This document shows positions 28,231 through 38,594 of a DNA stretch of 56,462 nt, piece after piece; position 1 is the first letter of the stretch; each line of letters starts with the position of its first letter. Origin of the DNA: Chitinophagaceae bacterium (GTDB lineage Bacteria; Bacteroidota; Bacteroidia; Chitinophagales; REEL01); NCBI GenBank assembly GCA_007695095.1, contig REEL01000102.1:1-56462 (forward strand). The letters are read 5' to 3'. Both the position numbers and the translations under genes were made by a program. Below the pieces are notes generated by a model. The model made no database searches and was not told where the DNA came from. It worked only from the letters and a program-made list of their open reading frames with translations.

Positions 28231-31077
28231 TTCATTTTTCAAAAAAGTAGCCGTGTGAGATTCTTTGGATTTGGCCACTTCTTCGGGAGTGCCTTGGGTA
28301 ATTATTCTACCACCTTTATGACCACCTTCAGGTCCAATGTCTATAATATGGTCAGCAACTTTTATGACATCCATATTATGCTCAATTACAATAACGGTAT
28401 TCCCCAGAGAAGCAAGCCGCTGTAATATATCTAAAAGCAGCCTTATGTCTTCAAAGTGCAGACCTGTAGTAGGCTCATCTAATATATATAATGTATTGCC
28501 GGTGTCTTTTTTACTTAATTCAGTGGCGAGCTTTATTCTTTGTGCTTCACCTCCTGAGAGAGTGGTAGCGGATTGGCCAAGAGAAATATAACCCAGTCCT
28601 ACATCTTTTAAAGTCTTTATTTTTGAATAAACTTTCGGTTGATTTTCAAAGAATTCAGAAGCTTCATCAACAGACATGTTTAGTACATCGCTAATTGACT
28701 TTCCTTTAAATCTGACCTCTAAGGTTTCTCTGTTGTATCTTTTTCCAAGGCACTTTTCACACGGAATTGAAACATCAGGTAAGAAATTCATTTCAATGAT
28801 TTTTACACCTGCTCCCTGACATTCCTCACACCTGCCTCCTTTCACATTAAATGAAAACCGGCCAATCTTGTATCCGCGTATTTGTGCTTCAATTGCTTTT
28901 GCAAAAAGTTTTCTGATATCTGTAAAAACCCCTGTATAGGTTACGGCATTTGACCTTGGCGTTCTGCCAATTGGGGATTGGTCAATTTCAATTACTTTAT
29001 CGATAAAATCAAGTCCCTTTATCTTATCAAAAGGAAGTGCTTTTTGCTTACTATTATATAAATTTTGTCTGACAATGGGATACAGTGTCTCATTGATTAA
29101 GGACGATTTTCCACTACCTGATACTCCTGTAATACAGGTAAAGGTACCCAAAGGAATATGCAAATCTACATTTTTAAGATTATGACCGGTTGCTCCATAT
29201 AAGCTCAGTTTATTTCCGGTCCCTTTTAATCTCTTGCCCGGAATCTTAATAGATTGCCGACCGGATAGATAATCGGCCGTAAGACTATTTTCTTTAATAA
29301 AATCTTGAGGAGTCCCTTTTGCTACTATAAGTCCACCTTTTTTTCCGGCACCCGGCCCTATATCTATGATATAGTCAGAGTCCATCATTATATCTTTATC
29401 ATGCTCAACCACTAAAATTGAGTTATCCATATCTCTGAGTTGTTTCAGCGCCTGAATGAGTTTTACATTATCCCTTTGATGAAGACCAATACTGGGCTCA
29501 TCAAGTATGTAAGTGATTCCTGTGAGCTGAGAGCCTATTTGTGTGGCTAATCTAATTCTTTGAGATTCACCGCCCGACAAACTTTTGGCAGGTCTGTCAA
29601 GTGTCAGATAGTCCAAGCCAACTTCAAGTATGAAACTCAATCTGTCATGAATTTCTTTTATAACTTCTTTCCCGATTAACTTTTGCCTTTCAGATAACTT
29701 TCCCATGAGTCCGTTTATCCATATCTGCAATTCAGAAAAGTCCATTTTAACAACTTCGTCTATGCTTTTTCCGTCTATTTTAAACCAAAGTGCCTCTTTT
29801 TTTAGTCTGCTGCCATTGCATTCGGGACATACTTTTTCTTCCATAAAGTTTTGCGCCCAAATTTTCAGATTGTCAGATGATGAGTCGTAAAAACAACTTT
29901 TAAGCATCGGATAGACTCCCTGGAAATCTGAATTACGGGTAACTTCATCGCTCAGAATTTCCGCATTTTCAGGTTTGACCTCATGACCGTATAAAATTTT
30001 ATTCAAAACCTTATCAGGTAGCTCTTTTACAGGGCTGGATAAGCTGATTTGATATTTTTTGGCAATATTTCTCAGTTGCTGAAAAACATAGTTTTTACGA
30101 AGTTCACCTATAGGTGCAATTGCTCCTTTATTAATTGACAAATTCTCATTGGGAATAATTTTTTCAGGATCTATAGCGTAAGTAAAACCAAGACCTTTGC
30201 AATTTGGACAGGCACCGTAGGGTGAATTGAACGAAAAATTATTGGGAGACGGTTCTTCAAGCGAATGTCCACTTTCGGTATCCATGAGTTGATTAGAAAA
30301 TCTATAAACATTCTCGGTTTCATAATCCACAATCATTACCTTTCCTTCACCCATTTCAAAAGCAGTCTTTAAAGAACGACTTAGTCTGTTGTCATCTTCT
30401 TTTACTTCAATGCGATCTATTACCGCTTCTATATCGTGTGTTTTATATCTGTCAAGTTGTAAGCCGGGTTTCACATCTACAACTTCACCATCAATACGGG
30501 CTTTGACGAAGCCTTTTTTTAAAATTCTTTCAAAAAGTTCCCGGTAATGACCTTTTCTTCCAAGAATAAGAGGTGCGAGAATAATGATTTTCTTTTGATT
30601 GAAATTAGTGCGAATGTGGTTCTCCATCTGCTCAAATGAAAAACGTACCATTTTGTTTCCATCGGGAGTAATTGCCTCAGCAGTTCTTGCATATAGTAAT
30701 CTGAAAAAATCATAAATTTCTGTAACCGTTCCTACTGTTGAGCGGGGGTTTTTACTGGTAGTTTTCTGATCAATGGATATAACTGGACTTAAACCGGTGA
30801 TAGAGTCAACATCCGGCCTTTCCAAACCACCAATAAATTGTCTTGCATAGGCACTGAAACTTTCAATATATCTTCTTTGGCCTTCAGCATAAATAGTATC
30901 AAAAGCCAGAGAAGATTTACCACTACCACTAATTCCCGTAATAACAACTAATTGTTTTGAAGGAATCTTAATATTTATATTTCTTAAATTGTGTTTTCGG
31001 GCACCTTCAACCTCTATAAACTTTAGAGTGTCTTCAGAAATATCAAGTGTTTTTATGTATTTGGCAGCTTTTGTCAT
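28222..31077 (-). CDS. uvrA: excinuclease ABC subunit A
   Basis: UvrA is the damage-recognition ATPase of nucleotide excision repair. The 951 aa match the usual length. The N-terminal motif GARKHNLRNINIKIP leads into the first Walker A GISGSGKSS; the second is GVSGSGKSS. Two signatures (LSGGESQRIRLA and LSGGEAQRIKLA) and two DEP(S/T)(I/T)GLH Walker B regions are present. Zinc-site cysteines are in CPNCKGLGF, CPECNGSR and CEECQGAG with CEKC. The gene converges on phhB with a 9-base overlap and no terminator between them. Confidence 0.97.
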   Translation of the reverse strand: MTKAAKYIKTLDISEDTLKFIEVEGARKHNLRNINIKIPSKQLVVITGISGSGKSSLAFDTIYAEGQRRYIESFSAYARQFIGGLERPDVDSITGLSPVISIDQKTTSKNPRSTVGTVTEIYDFFRLLYARTAEAITPDGNKMVRFSFEQMENHIRTNFNQKKIIILAPLILGRKGHYRELFERILKKGFVKARIDGEVVDVKPGLQLDRYKTHDIEAVIDRIEVKEDDNRLSRSLKTAFEMGEGKVMIVDYETENVYRFSNQLMDTESGHSLEEPSPNNFSFNSPYGACPNCKGLGFTYAIDPEKIIPNENLSINKGAIAPIGELRKNYVFQQLRNIAKKYQISLSSPVKELPDKVLNKILYGHEVKPENAEILSDEVTRNSDFQGVYPMLKSCFYDSSSDNLKIWAQNFMEEKVCPECNGSRLKKEALWFKIDGKSIDEVVKMDFSELQIWINGLMGKLSERQKLIGKEVIKEIHDRLSFILEVGLDYLTLDRPAKSLSGGESQRIRLATQIGSQLTGITYILDEPSIGLHQRDNVKLIQALKQLRDMDNSILVVEHDKDIMMDSDYIIDIGPGAGKKGGLIVAKGTPQDFIKENSLTADYLSGRQSIKIPGKRLKGTGNKLSLYGATGHNLKNVDLHIPLGTFTCITGVSGSGKSSLINETLYPIVRQNLYNSKQKALPFDKIKGLDFIDKVIEIDQSPIGRTPRSNAVTYTGVFTDIRKLFAKAIEAQIRGYKIGRFSFNVKGGRCEECQGAGVKIIEMNFLPDVSIPCEKCLGKRYNRETLEVRFKGKSISDVLNMSVDEASEFFENQPKVYSKIKTLKDVGLGYISLGQSATTLSGGEAQRIKLATELSKKDTGNTLYILDEPTTGLHFEDIRLLLDILQRLASLGNTVIVIEHNMDVIKVADHIIDIGPEGGHKGGRIITQGTPEEVAKSKESHTATFLKNELL

Positions 31078-31360
31078 AGGATTTTAAACAGATACAAAGA
31101 AACAAAATTTAATCGGGATTGGTTTATAATTTCTATAGTTGTGATATAATTTAAAACTACCGGCAAGACAATTTTTAAATCCTTCACAATTTGTATCTTT
31201 ACAACCGGATATAAAAGCAATATCTTAAAAGATAAAAGAGTTTTAAAAACAATTAATTTTCCATAAAGGCAGCATAAATCAGCCGATTTCGCTAGAAAAT
31301 ATGGAACAGACTTAAAATACGAATCCGAAATTCGGTGAAAAAAATCGTTATAAAGCGCGA
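31078..31360. other. divergent intergenic region between uvrA and the helicase gene
   Basis: This 283-base AT-rich region separates two DNA-repair genes reading outwards. TATCTTTA at 31194-31201 is a near match to the -7 box for the plus-strand helicase gene, but would leave a leader of about 155 bases. I find no SOS-type palindrome, hairpin terminator or open frame. Confidence 0.4.
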
Positions 31361-33658
31361 ATGAATTATTTAGAAGGTTTAAATGAAATCCAAAGGAATG
31401 CAGTGAGCTGTAGTCCTAAATCTCCCATGATGATAATAGCCGGGCCGGGTTCAGGAAAAACCAGAGTCTTAACACATCGTATTGCATACCTGATTGATCA
31501 GGGTGGCATTGATGCTTTTAAAATTCTGGCACTTACTTTTACCAACAAAGCTGCTAAAGAAATGCGGGAACGTATTTTTAAAATGGTTGGAAGCGAAGCT
31601 AAAAATATTTGGATGGGGACTTTCCATTCGGTTTTTTCAAGGATACTTCGCATTGAAGCCCATAAAATCGGCTATGATTCTAATTTTACAATTTATGACA
31701 CCACAGATTCCAGAAGCTTGATTAAAACAATCATTAAAGAAATGCAGCTGGATGAAAAAATGTATAAACCTTCAAGTATACAATATAGAATTTCCAGCCT
31801 TAAAAATGATTTAATTACACCGGCCCAATATGCAAAAAATACCATGCTCATTACGGAAGATGAGATTAATGGTAAAAAACGATTTGCGGAGTTATATCAT
31901 AATTATTGTAAACGTTGCAAGCTTTCAGGGGCAATGGATTTTGATGATTTACTTTTAAATACACACATACTTTTAGAGCAGCATCCGGATGTTCTTCACA
32001 AGTATCAGCATAATTTTGATTACATTTTGGTTGATGAGTATCAGGATACAAATTTTGTGCAATACAGCATCATTAAAAAATTGGCGGCTGTGCATGAAAG
32101 GATTTGTGTGGTTGGTGATGATGCTCAAAGTATTTATTCATTCAGGGGAGCAAATATTAATAATATTCTAAATTTCCAGCAGGACTTTTCTGAGGTGCAG
32201 ATTTTCAAGTTGGAACAAAACTATCGATCTACCCAAAAAATAGTAAAGGCTGCAAATGAAATTATTGAGAATAATAAAAAAGGTTTAAAAAAGAAAATAT
32301 GGACGGATAATGAATCCGGAGAGTCAGTACATATTTTCAGGTCTCCCTCTGATAATGAAGAAGGTCGTTTAGTTGCCGATGGAATTTTTGATTTGAAGCA
32401 CAGAAACCATTTCAAAAATAATGATTTTGTAATTCTGTATAGAACAAATGCTCAGTCAAGGGCCTTTGAGGAGTCTCTCAGGAGAATAAATATTCCTTAT
32501 AAAGTTTATGGCGGAACTGCTTTTTATCAAAGAAAAGAAATAAAGGACTTGCTGGCCTATCTTAAATTAGTCGTAAATCCATATGATGAAGAAGCTTTAA
32601 GGCGAGTCATTAATTTTCCTGCCAGAGGTATAGGTCAAACTACAATTGAGAAAATTTCTATTTCAGCAAATGCTTATGATATCAGAATTTGGGACATTGT
32701 TAAAGAAATATATGAAAATCCCGGAAATGTAAACTTTCGATTACCACCGAAAACCTTAAATGCAATTACAGGATTTTATTCCATGATAAAAGATGTTCAG
32801 CAACAGCTTGAAAAAAAATCAGCTTATGATTTAGCGTTCGATATTGCCAAAAGATCCGGTTTGTTGAAATTATTGAATGATGATAAGTCTGTAGAAGGAA
32901 TCAGTAGGTTTGATAATGTTCAGGAATTACTGAATGGTATAAAAGAGTTTTCTGAGCAGGATGAAGTTTTGGAAGGCGAGGTTGCTAAAACAGATAAAAG
33001 TCTGGTTACCTATCTTCAGGACATCACCTTATTGACCGATATGGACACTGCTGATACTGAAAGCGATCATGTAAAACTAATGACTCTTCACGCAGCCAAA
33101 GGACTTGAATTTCCTTGTGTTTTTATAGTTGGAATGGAAGAGTCTTTGTTTCCATCCATGATGGCTATGAACAGCAGAGATGATTTGGAAGAAGAAAGAC
33201 GATTGTTTTATGTTGGCGTTACCAGAGCCGAAAAACATTTATTTTTGAGTTATGCCACCTCAAGGTATCGCTTTGGAAGATTAGAGTTTCAGGAGCCCAG
33301 CCGATTTTTAAGTGAATTGCCGGATGAAATTGTTTTTAATCATGTAAAGCAAAAAAGTGTTAGCACTAAACCTAAACCGGCTACTCCACAAAACGGCCAG
33401 TTTAGAAATCCGCCGGTCAGGACTTTTGCCAAAAAGAATGTCTCTCCCGAAGCAGCATCTGATTTTAAAGCAGATGATCCTTCTAAGCTACAAGTTGGAA
33501 TGGACGTTGAGCACCTGAGATTTGGAAATGGAAAAATTCAAAGTATAGACGGGCAGGATCAAAATAAAATTGCCACTATTTTTTTTAAAGAACACGGACA
33601 AAAGAAAATCATGTTAAAGTATGCTAAATTGCGTATTTTTAACCGTGATTATTTATAG
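31361..33658 (+). CDS. UvrD/PcrA-type DNA helicase
   Basis: This superfamily 1A 3'-5' helicase acts in nucleotide excision repair, mismatch repair and conflict resolution. It has 765 aa. The motifs are LNEIQRNAV (Q motif), GPGSGKTRVLTHRI (Walker A), FTNKAAKEM (Ia), DEYQDTN (II), GDDAQSIYSFRGA (III), LEQNYRST (IV), LMTLHAAKGLEFP (V) and GVTRAEKHLFL (VI). The C-terminus has EHLRFGNGKIQSIDG, the Tudor-like RNA polymerase-interaction region seen in PcrA. UvrD and PcrA cannot be told apart by position here. It is the start of a run with DUF4290 and murA. Confidence 0.93.
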   Translation: MNYLEGLNEIQRNAVSCSPKSPMMIIAGPGSGKTRVLTHRIAYLIDQGGIDAFKILALTFTNKAAKEMRERIFKMVGSEAKNIWMGTFHSVFSRILRIEAHKIGYDSNFTIYDTTDSRSLIKTIIKEMQLDEKMYKPSSIQYRISSLKNDLITPAQYAKNTMLITEDEINGKKRFAELYHNYCKRCKLSGAMDFDDLLLNTHILLEQHPDVLHKYQHNFDYILVDEYQDTNFVQYSIIKKLAAVHERICVVGDDAQSIYSFRGANINNILNFQQDFSEVQIFKLEQNYRSTQKIVKAANEIIENNKKGLKKKIWTDNESGESVHIFRSPSDNEEGRLVADGIFDLKHRNHFKNNDFVILYRTNAQSRAFEESLRRINIPYKVYGGTAFYQRKEIKDLLAYLKLVVNPYDEEALRRVINFPARGIGQTTIEKISISANAYDIRIWDIVKEIYENPGNVNFRLPPKTLNAITGFYSMIKDVQQQLEKKSAYDLAFDIAKRSGLLKLLNDDKSVEGISRFDNVQELLNGIKEFSEQDEVLEGEVAKTDKSLVTYLQDITLLTDMDTADTESDHVKLMTLHAAKGLEFPCVFIVGMEESLFPSMMAMNSRDDLEEERRLFYVGVTRAEKHLFLSYATSRYRFGRLEFQEPSRFLSELPDEIVFNHVKQKSVSTKPKPATPQNGQFRNPPVRTFAKKNVSPEAASDFKADDPSKLQVGMDVEHLRFGNGKIQSIDGQDQNKIATIFFKEHGQKKIMLKYAKLRIFNRDYL

Positions 33659-33676
33659 AAATAAAATAATAATTTA

Positions 33677-34336
33677 ATGGAAAATATGGATTTAGAATAT
33701 AATACCGGAAGAAATCAACTGGTATTCAGAGAATATGGAAGAAATATTCAGAAATTAATTGAATATGCAATTACCGTAAAAGATGATAAAGAACGTCAAC
33801 AAGTTGTTCAATACATTATAGATTTAATGGGGCAAACAAATCCCCATTTACGAAACGTAGAAGAATTCAGACACAAACTGTATGATCATCTTTTCATCGT
33901 ATCCCGCTTTAAACTGGATGTTGAGTCTCCGTACCCGATTCCTACTGAAGAGCAATTTGCGATAAAACCGGCACCAATACCTTATCCGGTTAGAAAAATG
34001 AACTACAGGCATTATGGCCAGTTTGTTGAAAAAATGATTAAAAAAGCACTTGAAATCGAGGATGATGAAAAACGTCAGGCTTTCACTCATGTGGTGGGGA
34101 ATTATATGAAGTTAGTCTATGAACAGTGGAATCAGGATACTGTTAATGATATAATTATCAGGCAGGATCTGGAAACACTCAGTAATGGAAAATTATCTAT
34201 TGATGACGATGTGATTTTAAAGAAATCTAATCTTACTAAAAAGCCAAAAGCAAGAACGACTCCTTCTTACAGAAAGCCTAAGGGGCAAAATAGAAACTTC
34301 AGCGGAGGCGGTTTTAAGAAAAGAAAAAAATCCTAA
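33677..34336 (+). CDS. DUF4290 protein
   Basis: This 219-aa protein of the Bacteroidota-restricted DUF4290 family opens LEYNTGRNQLVFREYGRNIQ, the family signature, with further conserved stretches MGQTNPHLRN and RHYGQFVEKMI. It is predicted mainly helical and soluble. The last 40 residues are strongly basic and low in complexity (KKPKARTTP, KPKGQNRNFSGG, KKRKKS), which suggests nucleic acid or ribosome contact, an inference only. It is 18 bases after the helicase gene and 12 before murA. The function is unknown. Confidence 0.85.
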   Translation: MENMDLEYNTGRNQLVFREYGRNIQKLIEYAITVKDDKERQQVVQYIIDLMGQTNPHLRNVEEFRHKLYDHLFIVSRFKLDVESPYPIPTEEQFAIKPAPIPYPVRKMNYRHYGQFVEKMIKKALEIEDDEKRQAFTHVVGNYMKLVYEQWNQDTVNDIIIRQDLETLSNGKLSIDDDVILKKSNLTKKPKARTTPSYRKPKGQNRNFSGGGFKKRKKS

Positions 34337-34348
34337 AAAATATATAAT

Positions 34349-35659
34349 ATGGAATTATTTCAGGTAGAAGGTGGCCATAAGTTAAAAGGTGACATCATTC
34401 CTCAGGGAGCAAAAAATGAAGCACTTCAGATTTTATGTGCGGTTTTATTATCTCCTGAAGAAATTACTGTTTCAAACGTACCGGACATCAGGGATGTAAA
34501 TATGTTGATTAGTCTGTTACAAGATTTGGGCGTGGAAGTCAGTAAAAAGGCAGCAGATACTTATAGCTTCAAAACAGTTGATGTGGATATGGAATATCTG
34601 CAGTCAGAGGCTTTCGTGAAAAAAGCCGGCAGCATACGGGGAAGTATAATGATTGCCGGACCAATGCTGGCGAGATACAAAAAAGCATGGCTAGCCAGAC
34701 CGGGTGGAGACAAAATTGGAAGAAGAAGGCTTGACACTCACTTTATCGGATTACAGGAGCTGGGAGCTAAATTTGAAATTCAGGAAGAAAGACAACTCTA
34801 TCATTTACATGCCGATAGTTTAAAAGGGAAATATATACTACTTGATGAAGCCTCTGTAACCGGAACAGCCAATATTGTTATGGCAGCGGTTATGGCTGAA
34901 GGAAATACTACTATATTTAATGCTGCTTGTGAACCTTATTTACAACAGCTTTGCAAAATGCTTAATAGCATGGGTGCAAAAATCAAAGGTGTAGGGTCGA
35001 ACCTTTTAGAAATTGAAGGAGTAGAAAAGTTAGGTGGTTGCTCACACCGAATATTGCCTGATATGATTGAAATAGGTAGTTTTATGGGGTTGGCGGCCAT
35101 GACAGAGTCCGAAATTACTATCAAAAATGTAAGCTTTAAAGACCTTGGACAAATCCCGGCTACTTTTGGTAAGCTTGGTATTTCTTATGAACTCAAAGGG
35201 GACGATATTTATATCCCGGCTCAGGATTCTTATGAAATTCAAACCTATATAGACGGTTCTATTTTAAATGTTGCAGATGCTATTTGGCCCGGATTCACAC
35301 CTGATTTGCTAAGTGTTGTGCTGGTCGTAGCTACTCAGGCAAAGGGGAGTGTTTTGATTCATCAGAAAATGTTTGAAAGCCGATTGTTTTTTGTGGATAA
35401 ATTAATTGATATGGGGGCTCAAATAATCTTATGTGACCCTCACAGAGCTGCTGTAGTAGGCTTAAATAAGCAAACACCTCTGAGAGGAATTTCTATGACT
35501 TCGCCCGATATCAGAGCCGGAGTTTCGCTTCTAATTGCAGCCATGTCTGCTAAGGGAGAAAGTAAGATATATAATATCAATCAAATTGACAGAGGATATC
35601 AATATATTGATAAGCGACTTAATGCTATTGGAGCCGGTATAAAAAGAATTAAAGAATAG
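34349..35659 (+). CDS. murA: UDP-N-acetylglucosamine 1-carboxyvinyltransferase, Asp variant
   Basis: MurA transfers enolpyruvate from PEP to UDP-GlcNAc, the first committed step of peptidoglycan synthesis. The 436 aa match the family. QGAKNEALQILCA is close to the N-terminal KNxxxx substrate motif. The catalytic loop reads ARPGGDKIGRRRLDTHFIGL: the residue usually cysteine (Cys115 in E. coli, PGGCxIG) is Asp121 (codon 34709-34711). Asp at this site is known to keep activity and prevent alkylation by fosfomycin. It lies in a compact run with DUF4290 and the thioesterase (3 bases apart). Confidence 0.95.
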   Translation: MELFQVEGGHKLKGDIIPQGAKNEALQILCAVLLSPEEITVSNVPDIRDVNMLISLLQDLGVEVSKKAADTYSFKTVDVDMEYLQSEAFVKKAGSIRGSIMIAGPMLARYKKAWLARPGGDKIGRRRLDTHFIGLQELGAKFEIQEERQLYHLHADSLKGKYILLDEASVTGTANIVMAAVMAEGNTTIFNAACEPYLQQLCKMLNSMGAKIKGVGSNLLEIEGVEKLGGCSHRILPDMIEIGSFMGLAAMTESEITIKNVSFKDLGQIPATFGKLGISYELKGDDIYIPAQDSYEIQTYIDGSILNVADAIWPGFTPDLLSVVLVVATQAKGSVLIHQKMFESRLFFVDKLIDMGAQIILCDPHRAAVVGLNKQTPLRGISMTSPDIRAGVSLLIAAMSAKGESKIYNINQIDRGYQYIDKRLNAIGAGIKRIKE

Positions 35660-35662
35660 TTT

Positions 35663-36091
35663 ATGTCAGAAGTAAAAAAACATAAAACATATATTCAAAC
35701 CCGTTTTGGGGATTTTGATATGCTCGGGCATGTTAATAATGCCAGATACCTAAGTTATATGGAAGTTGCCCGTATAGATTTCTTTAATGTTGTAATTGGT
35801 GGGGAAGTAGACTGGAAAAAAGAAGGTATTATTCTGGCAAAAGCAGAAATAGATTTTTTAAAACCGGTACTCATAAATCATGAATTGTATGTAAATACTT
35901 ATATCAGCCGGTTTGGTACAAAATCTTTTGATATAGAATATGATTTTTTAATTGAAGAAGAGGAAAAAAGTCAAATAGTTGCTAAAGGAAAAACCGTGAT
36001 GGTTTCATTTGATTTTACGAAAGGGCAATCTATTTCTGTTCCGGAATGGTGGATTAAAAAAGTAAATAACTTTCAGGAAGCTACAAACTAA
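35663..36091 (+). CDS. acyl-CoA thioesterase, hotdog fold
   Basis: This 142-aa protein of the 4-hydroxybenzoyl-CoA thioesterase/YbgC type probably hydrolyses an acyl-CoA in the cytoplasm. The active-site region is TRFGDFDMLGHVNNARYLSY, with the conserved Asp and the HVNN-xxY pattern. YISRFGTKSFDIEYDF is the central strand. It starts three bases after the murA stop, so it is probably co-translated. The substrate is not indicated. Confidence 0.85.
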   Translation: MSEVKKHKTYIQTRFGDFDMLGHVNNARYLSYMEVARIDFFNVVIGGEVDWKKEGIILAKAEIDFLKPVLINHELYVNTYISRFGTKSFDIEYDFLIEEEEKSQIVAKGKTVMVSFDFTKGQSISVPEWWIKKVNNFQEATN

Positions 36092-36153
36092 ACTACCTTA
36101 AAAAATCGTAGAGATATTGGAAAAGAAATTTCCATGTAAAAATAATTTCAACA

Positions 36154-36702
36154 ATGAAAAAGTTTCAATTGCTTAAAAAAACACTTTTTGTTTTTTCAAT
36201 AGTGGGATCACTTATGATGCTAAAAGCTTGTGGCTTGTTCCAATCTGATGATACGCTAACAAATGGTTCAGAGGCCCCTGAATTTGTATTGCCGGATATA
36301 CAAGGTGATAGCGTTGCCTTGTCAGATTTGAAAGGGAATATCATTTTATTGGATTTTTGGGCTTCATGGTGTCAGCCTTGCAGAAGAGCACATCCAAAGC
36401 TGGTAGAAGTATACGATCGGTTTAAAGATGCAAAATTTGAAAGAGCAAACTCATTTACCATTGTAAGCATTTCCATTGATGAACACAGAGATCGTTGGCT
36501 TCGTGCAATTGAAGAGGATAAGCTCTCATGGCCTCATCATTTAAGTGATTTAAAGGGAAATCGTTCTGAAGTAGCTGCACTTTATAATGTTCGCAGCATA
36601 CCCGCTTCATTTTTATTAGATCATAATGGAGTAATTATAGGTGTTAATCCGGATAAAAATGAATTGATAAGGCAATTGGAGTGGCGTTTAGCAATAAACT
36701 GA
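36154..36702 (+). CDS. TlpA/ResA-like thiol-disulfide oxidoreductase lipoprotein
   Basis: This 182-aa protein begins with a lipoprotein signal (cysteine C26 in MLKAC). The thioredoxin-like domain follows: SEAPEFVLPDIQG, then ILLDFWASWCQPCRR with the redox pair C73 and C76, SISIDEHRDRW, and cis-proline loop RSIPASFLLD. Such proteins reduce periplasmic disulfides, often in cytochrome c maturation, which would suit the haem-rich complexes encoded upstream; that pairing is inferred. It is preceded by a 62-base gap without a clear promoter. Confidence 0.85.
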   Translation: MKKFQLLKKTLFVFSIVGSLMMLKACGLFQSDDTLTNGSEAPEFVLPDIQGDSVALSDLKGNIILLDFWASWCQPCRRAHPKLVEVYDRFKDAKFERANSFTIVSISIDEHRDRWLRAIEEDKLSWPHHLSDLKGNRSEVAALYNVRSIPASFLLDHNGVIIGVNPDKNELIRQLEWRLAIN

Positions 36703-36785
36703 CAAATTGTCTTAATTTTTGGATGGCAAGGAATTTGATTGGTTAATGAAAAAAATATTATTTGTTTTTAAAAATAATAATGAAG

Positions 36786-37358
36786 ATGACAGAAAAAGAG
36801 CAAGAAAACATGAATAATGAGGAAGCTAAGGACACTTCTCAAAATGAAAATATAGAGCAAGATGTTAATGAAGAATCACCTGAGAATACTACTGTTGAAT
36901 TAACTCCTGAAGAAGAAATAGAGTTGCTGAAAGCAAAAATTGAAGAGCAAAAAGATAAATACTTAAGACTTTATGCAGACTTTGATAATTTCAGAAAAAG
37001 GACAGCTAAAGAGCGTTTACAGTTAATTGATACAGCAACTTCTGAGATTATGACAAGATTACTTCCTGTTATAGACGATTTTGAGCGTGCTGTTGTATCA
37101 AATGAAAAATCTGATGATGCTGACCAAATAAAAGAAGGAATGCACATAATTCATAAAAAACTAACCACTACTCTTCAGTCTCAGGGTTTGGTTAAAATGA
37201 AAACCGTTGGGGAAGATTTTGATACAGATAAACATGAAGCTATTACAGAAATTGCGGCCGGAAAAGATAAAAAAGGAAAAGTAGTTGACGAATTAGAAGG
37301 AGGATACTTTTTAAAAGATAAAATTATCAGGTTTGCAAAAGTGGTAGTAGGAAAATAG
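36786..37358 (+). CDS. grpE: nucleotide exchange factor GrpE
   Basis: GrpE releases ADP from DnaK. From the ATG at 36786 the protein is 190 aa; the frame runs back to a TTG at 36762, and another ATG at 36780 is possible. The N-terminus is acidic and disordered. A coiled coil follows with LRLYADFDNFRKRTAKERL, the GrpE signature. The C-terminal beta domain includes MKTVGEDFDTDKHEAITEI and DKIIRFAKVVVGK. dnaJ follows after 9 bases, the standard pair. No CIRCE or other heat-shock operator is visible upstream. Confidence 0.93.
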   Translation: MTEKEQENMNNEEAKDTSQNENIEQDVNEESPENTTVELTPEEEIELLKAKIEEQKDKYLRLYADFDNFRKRTAKERLQLIDTATSEIMTRLLPVIDDFERAVVSNEKSDDADQIKEGMHIIHKKLTTTLQSQGLVKMKTVGEDFDTDKHEAITEIAAGKDKKGKVVDELEGGYFLKDKIIRFAKVVVGK

Positions 37359-37367
37359 TAAAAAATT

Positions 37368-38531
37368 ATGTCTAAAAGAGATTATTATGAGATACTGGGA
37401 GTATCTAAAAGTGCTACAGCAGAAGAGTTAAAAAAAGCATATCGAAAAGTAGCTTTAAAACATCATCCGGACAGAAATCCGGGGGATAAATCAGCTGAAG
37501 ATAAGTTTAAAGAAGCTGCGGAAGCCTATGAGGTGCTCAAAGACCCTCAAAAACGAGAGCGTTATGATCGTTTTGGTCATGATGGTGTTAAAGGTCAGGG
37601 TTTTGGTGGCCAGGGTCAGGGTATGAATATGGAAGATATTTTTTCCAATTTCAGCGACATCTTTGGTAATGATGATCCTTTTGAGGCATTTTTTGGAGGT
37701 GGCAGAACTAGGTCTTCATCAAGGAGAAGAACCGGCAGAAAAGGAACTAATTTAAGAATCAAAGTAAAGTTAGGTCTTAAAGAGATAGTTGAAGGTGCCA
37801 GAAAAAAACTGAAAGTAAAAAAACTAATTGTTTGTCAGGCTTGTAACGGCTCGGGTGCTGAAAATAGTGCAGATGTTGAAACTTGCCCTACTTGTCATGG
37901 TTCAGGTCAGGTCCGAAGAGTAACTAATACGATCTTAGGGCAAATGCAGACGGCAAGCACTTGTCCAAGCTGTCATGGCTCCGGAACTATCATCAAAAAC
38001 AATTGTAAGGCATGTAGCGGAGAAGGACGTATATACGGCGAAGAAATGGTAGAAGTAGATATACCTGCCGGAGTATCTGACGGCATGCAGCTTTCATTAA
38101 GTGGCAAAGGAAATGCCGGTGAAAAAGGTGGTCCTGCCGGTGATTTGATAATATTAGTCGAGGAAACTCCTCATGAAGAGCTTATGCGTGATGGGATTAA
38201 CATTATTTACCCGCTACATATTAGTTTCATAGATGCCGTTTTAGGAACTTCTGTTGAAATTCCTACAGTAGAAGGAAAAGTAAGAATAAAAGTACCTCCG
38301 GGAACCCAAAGTGGAAAGATTTTTAGACTGAAAGACAAAGGGATACCCAATATTAATAACCCTTATGAAAAAGGAGACTTATTGGTCGATATGAATGTAT
38401 GGACCCCAAAGAAATTGTCTCCTGAGGAAAAGGAGCTTTTAGAAAAACTAAAAGATTCTCCAAACTTCAAGCCTATGCCTAACAAACAGGAGAAAGGCTT
38501 CTTTTCAAGAATGAAGGATTATTTTTCTTAG
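37368..38531 (+). CDS. dnaJ: chaperone DnaJ
   Basis: DnaJ is the DnaK co-chaperone. The 387 aa contain a J domain ([20 protein letters not shown], with HPD in KHHPDRNPG), a Gly/Phe-rich linker ([10 protein letters not shown]), and a zinc domain with four repeats [24 protein letters not shown] and CKACSGEG. The substrate-binding domain begins [20 protein letters not shown]. It forms an operon with grpE. It is a full-length type I DnaJ with no missing motif. Confidence 0.97.
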   Translation: MSKRDYYEILGVSKSATAEELKKAYRKVALKHHPDRNPGDKSAEDKFKEAAEAYEVLKDPQKRERYDRFGHDGVKGQGFGGQGQGMNMEDIFSNFSDIFGNDDPFEAFFGGGRTRSSSRRRTGRKGTNLRIKVKLGLKEIVEGARKKLKVKKLIVCQACNGSGAENSADVETCPTCHGSGQVRRVTNTILGQMQTASTCPSCHGSGTIIKNNCKACSGEGRIYGEEMVEVDIPAGVSDGMQLSLSGKGNAGEKGGPAGDLIILVEETPHEELMRDGINIIYPLHISFIDAVLGTSVEIPTVEGKVRIKVPPGTQSGKIFRLKDKGIPNINNPYEKGDLLVDMNVWTPKKLSPEEKELLEKLKDSPNFKPMPNKQEKGFFSRMKDYFS

Positions 38532-38594
38532 GTTGTTTTTCAACACAAAATATTATCGCGTAAGAAAAAAAGGAGATTTTATAGACAATAGCTC

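Noticed and set aside
36700-36785. Heat-shock operator before grpE-dnaJ
   Set aside because: No CIRCE-type inverted repeat is present in this gap.
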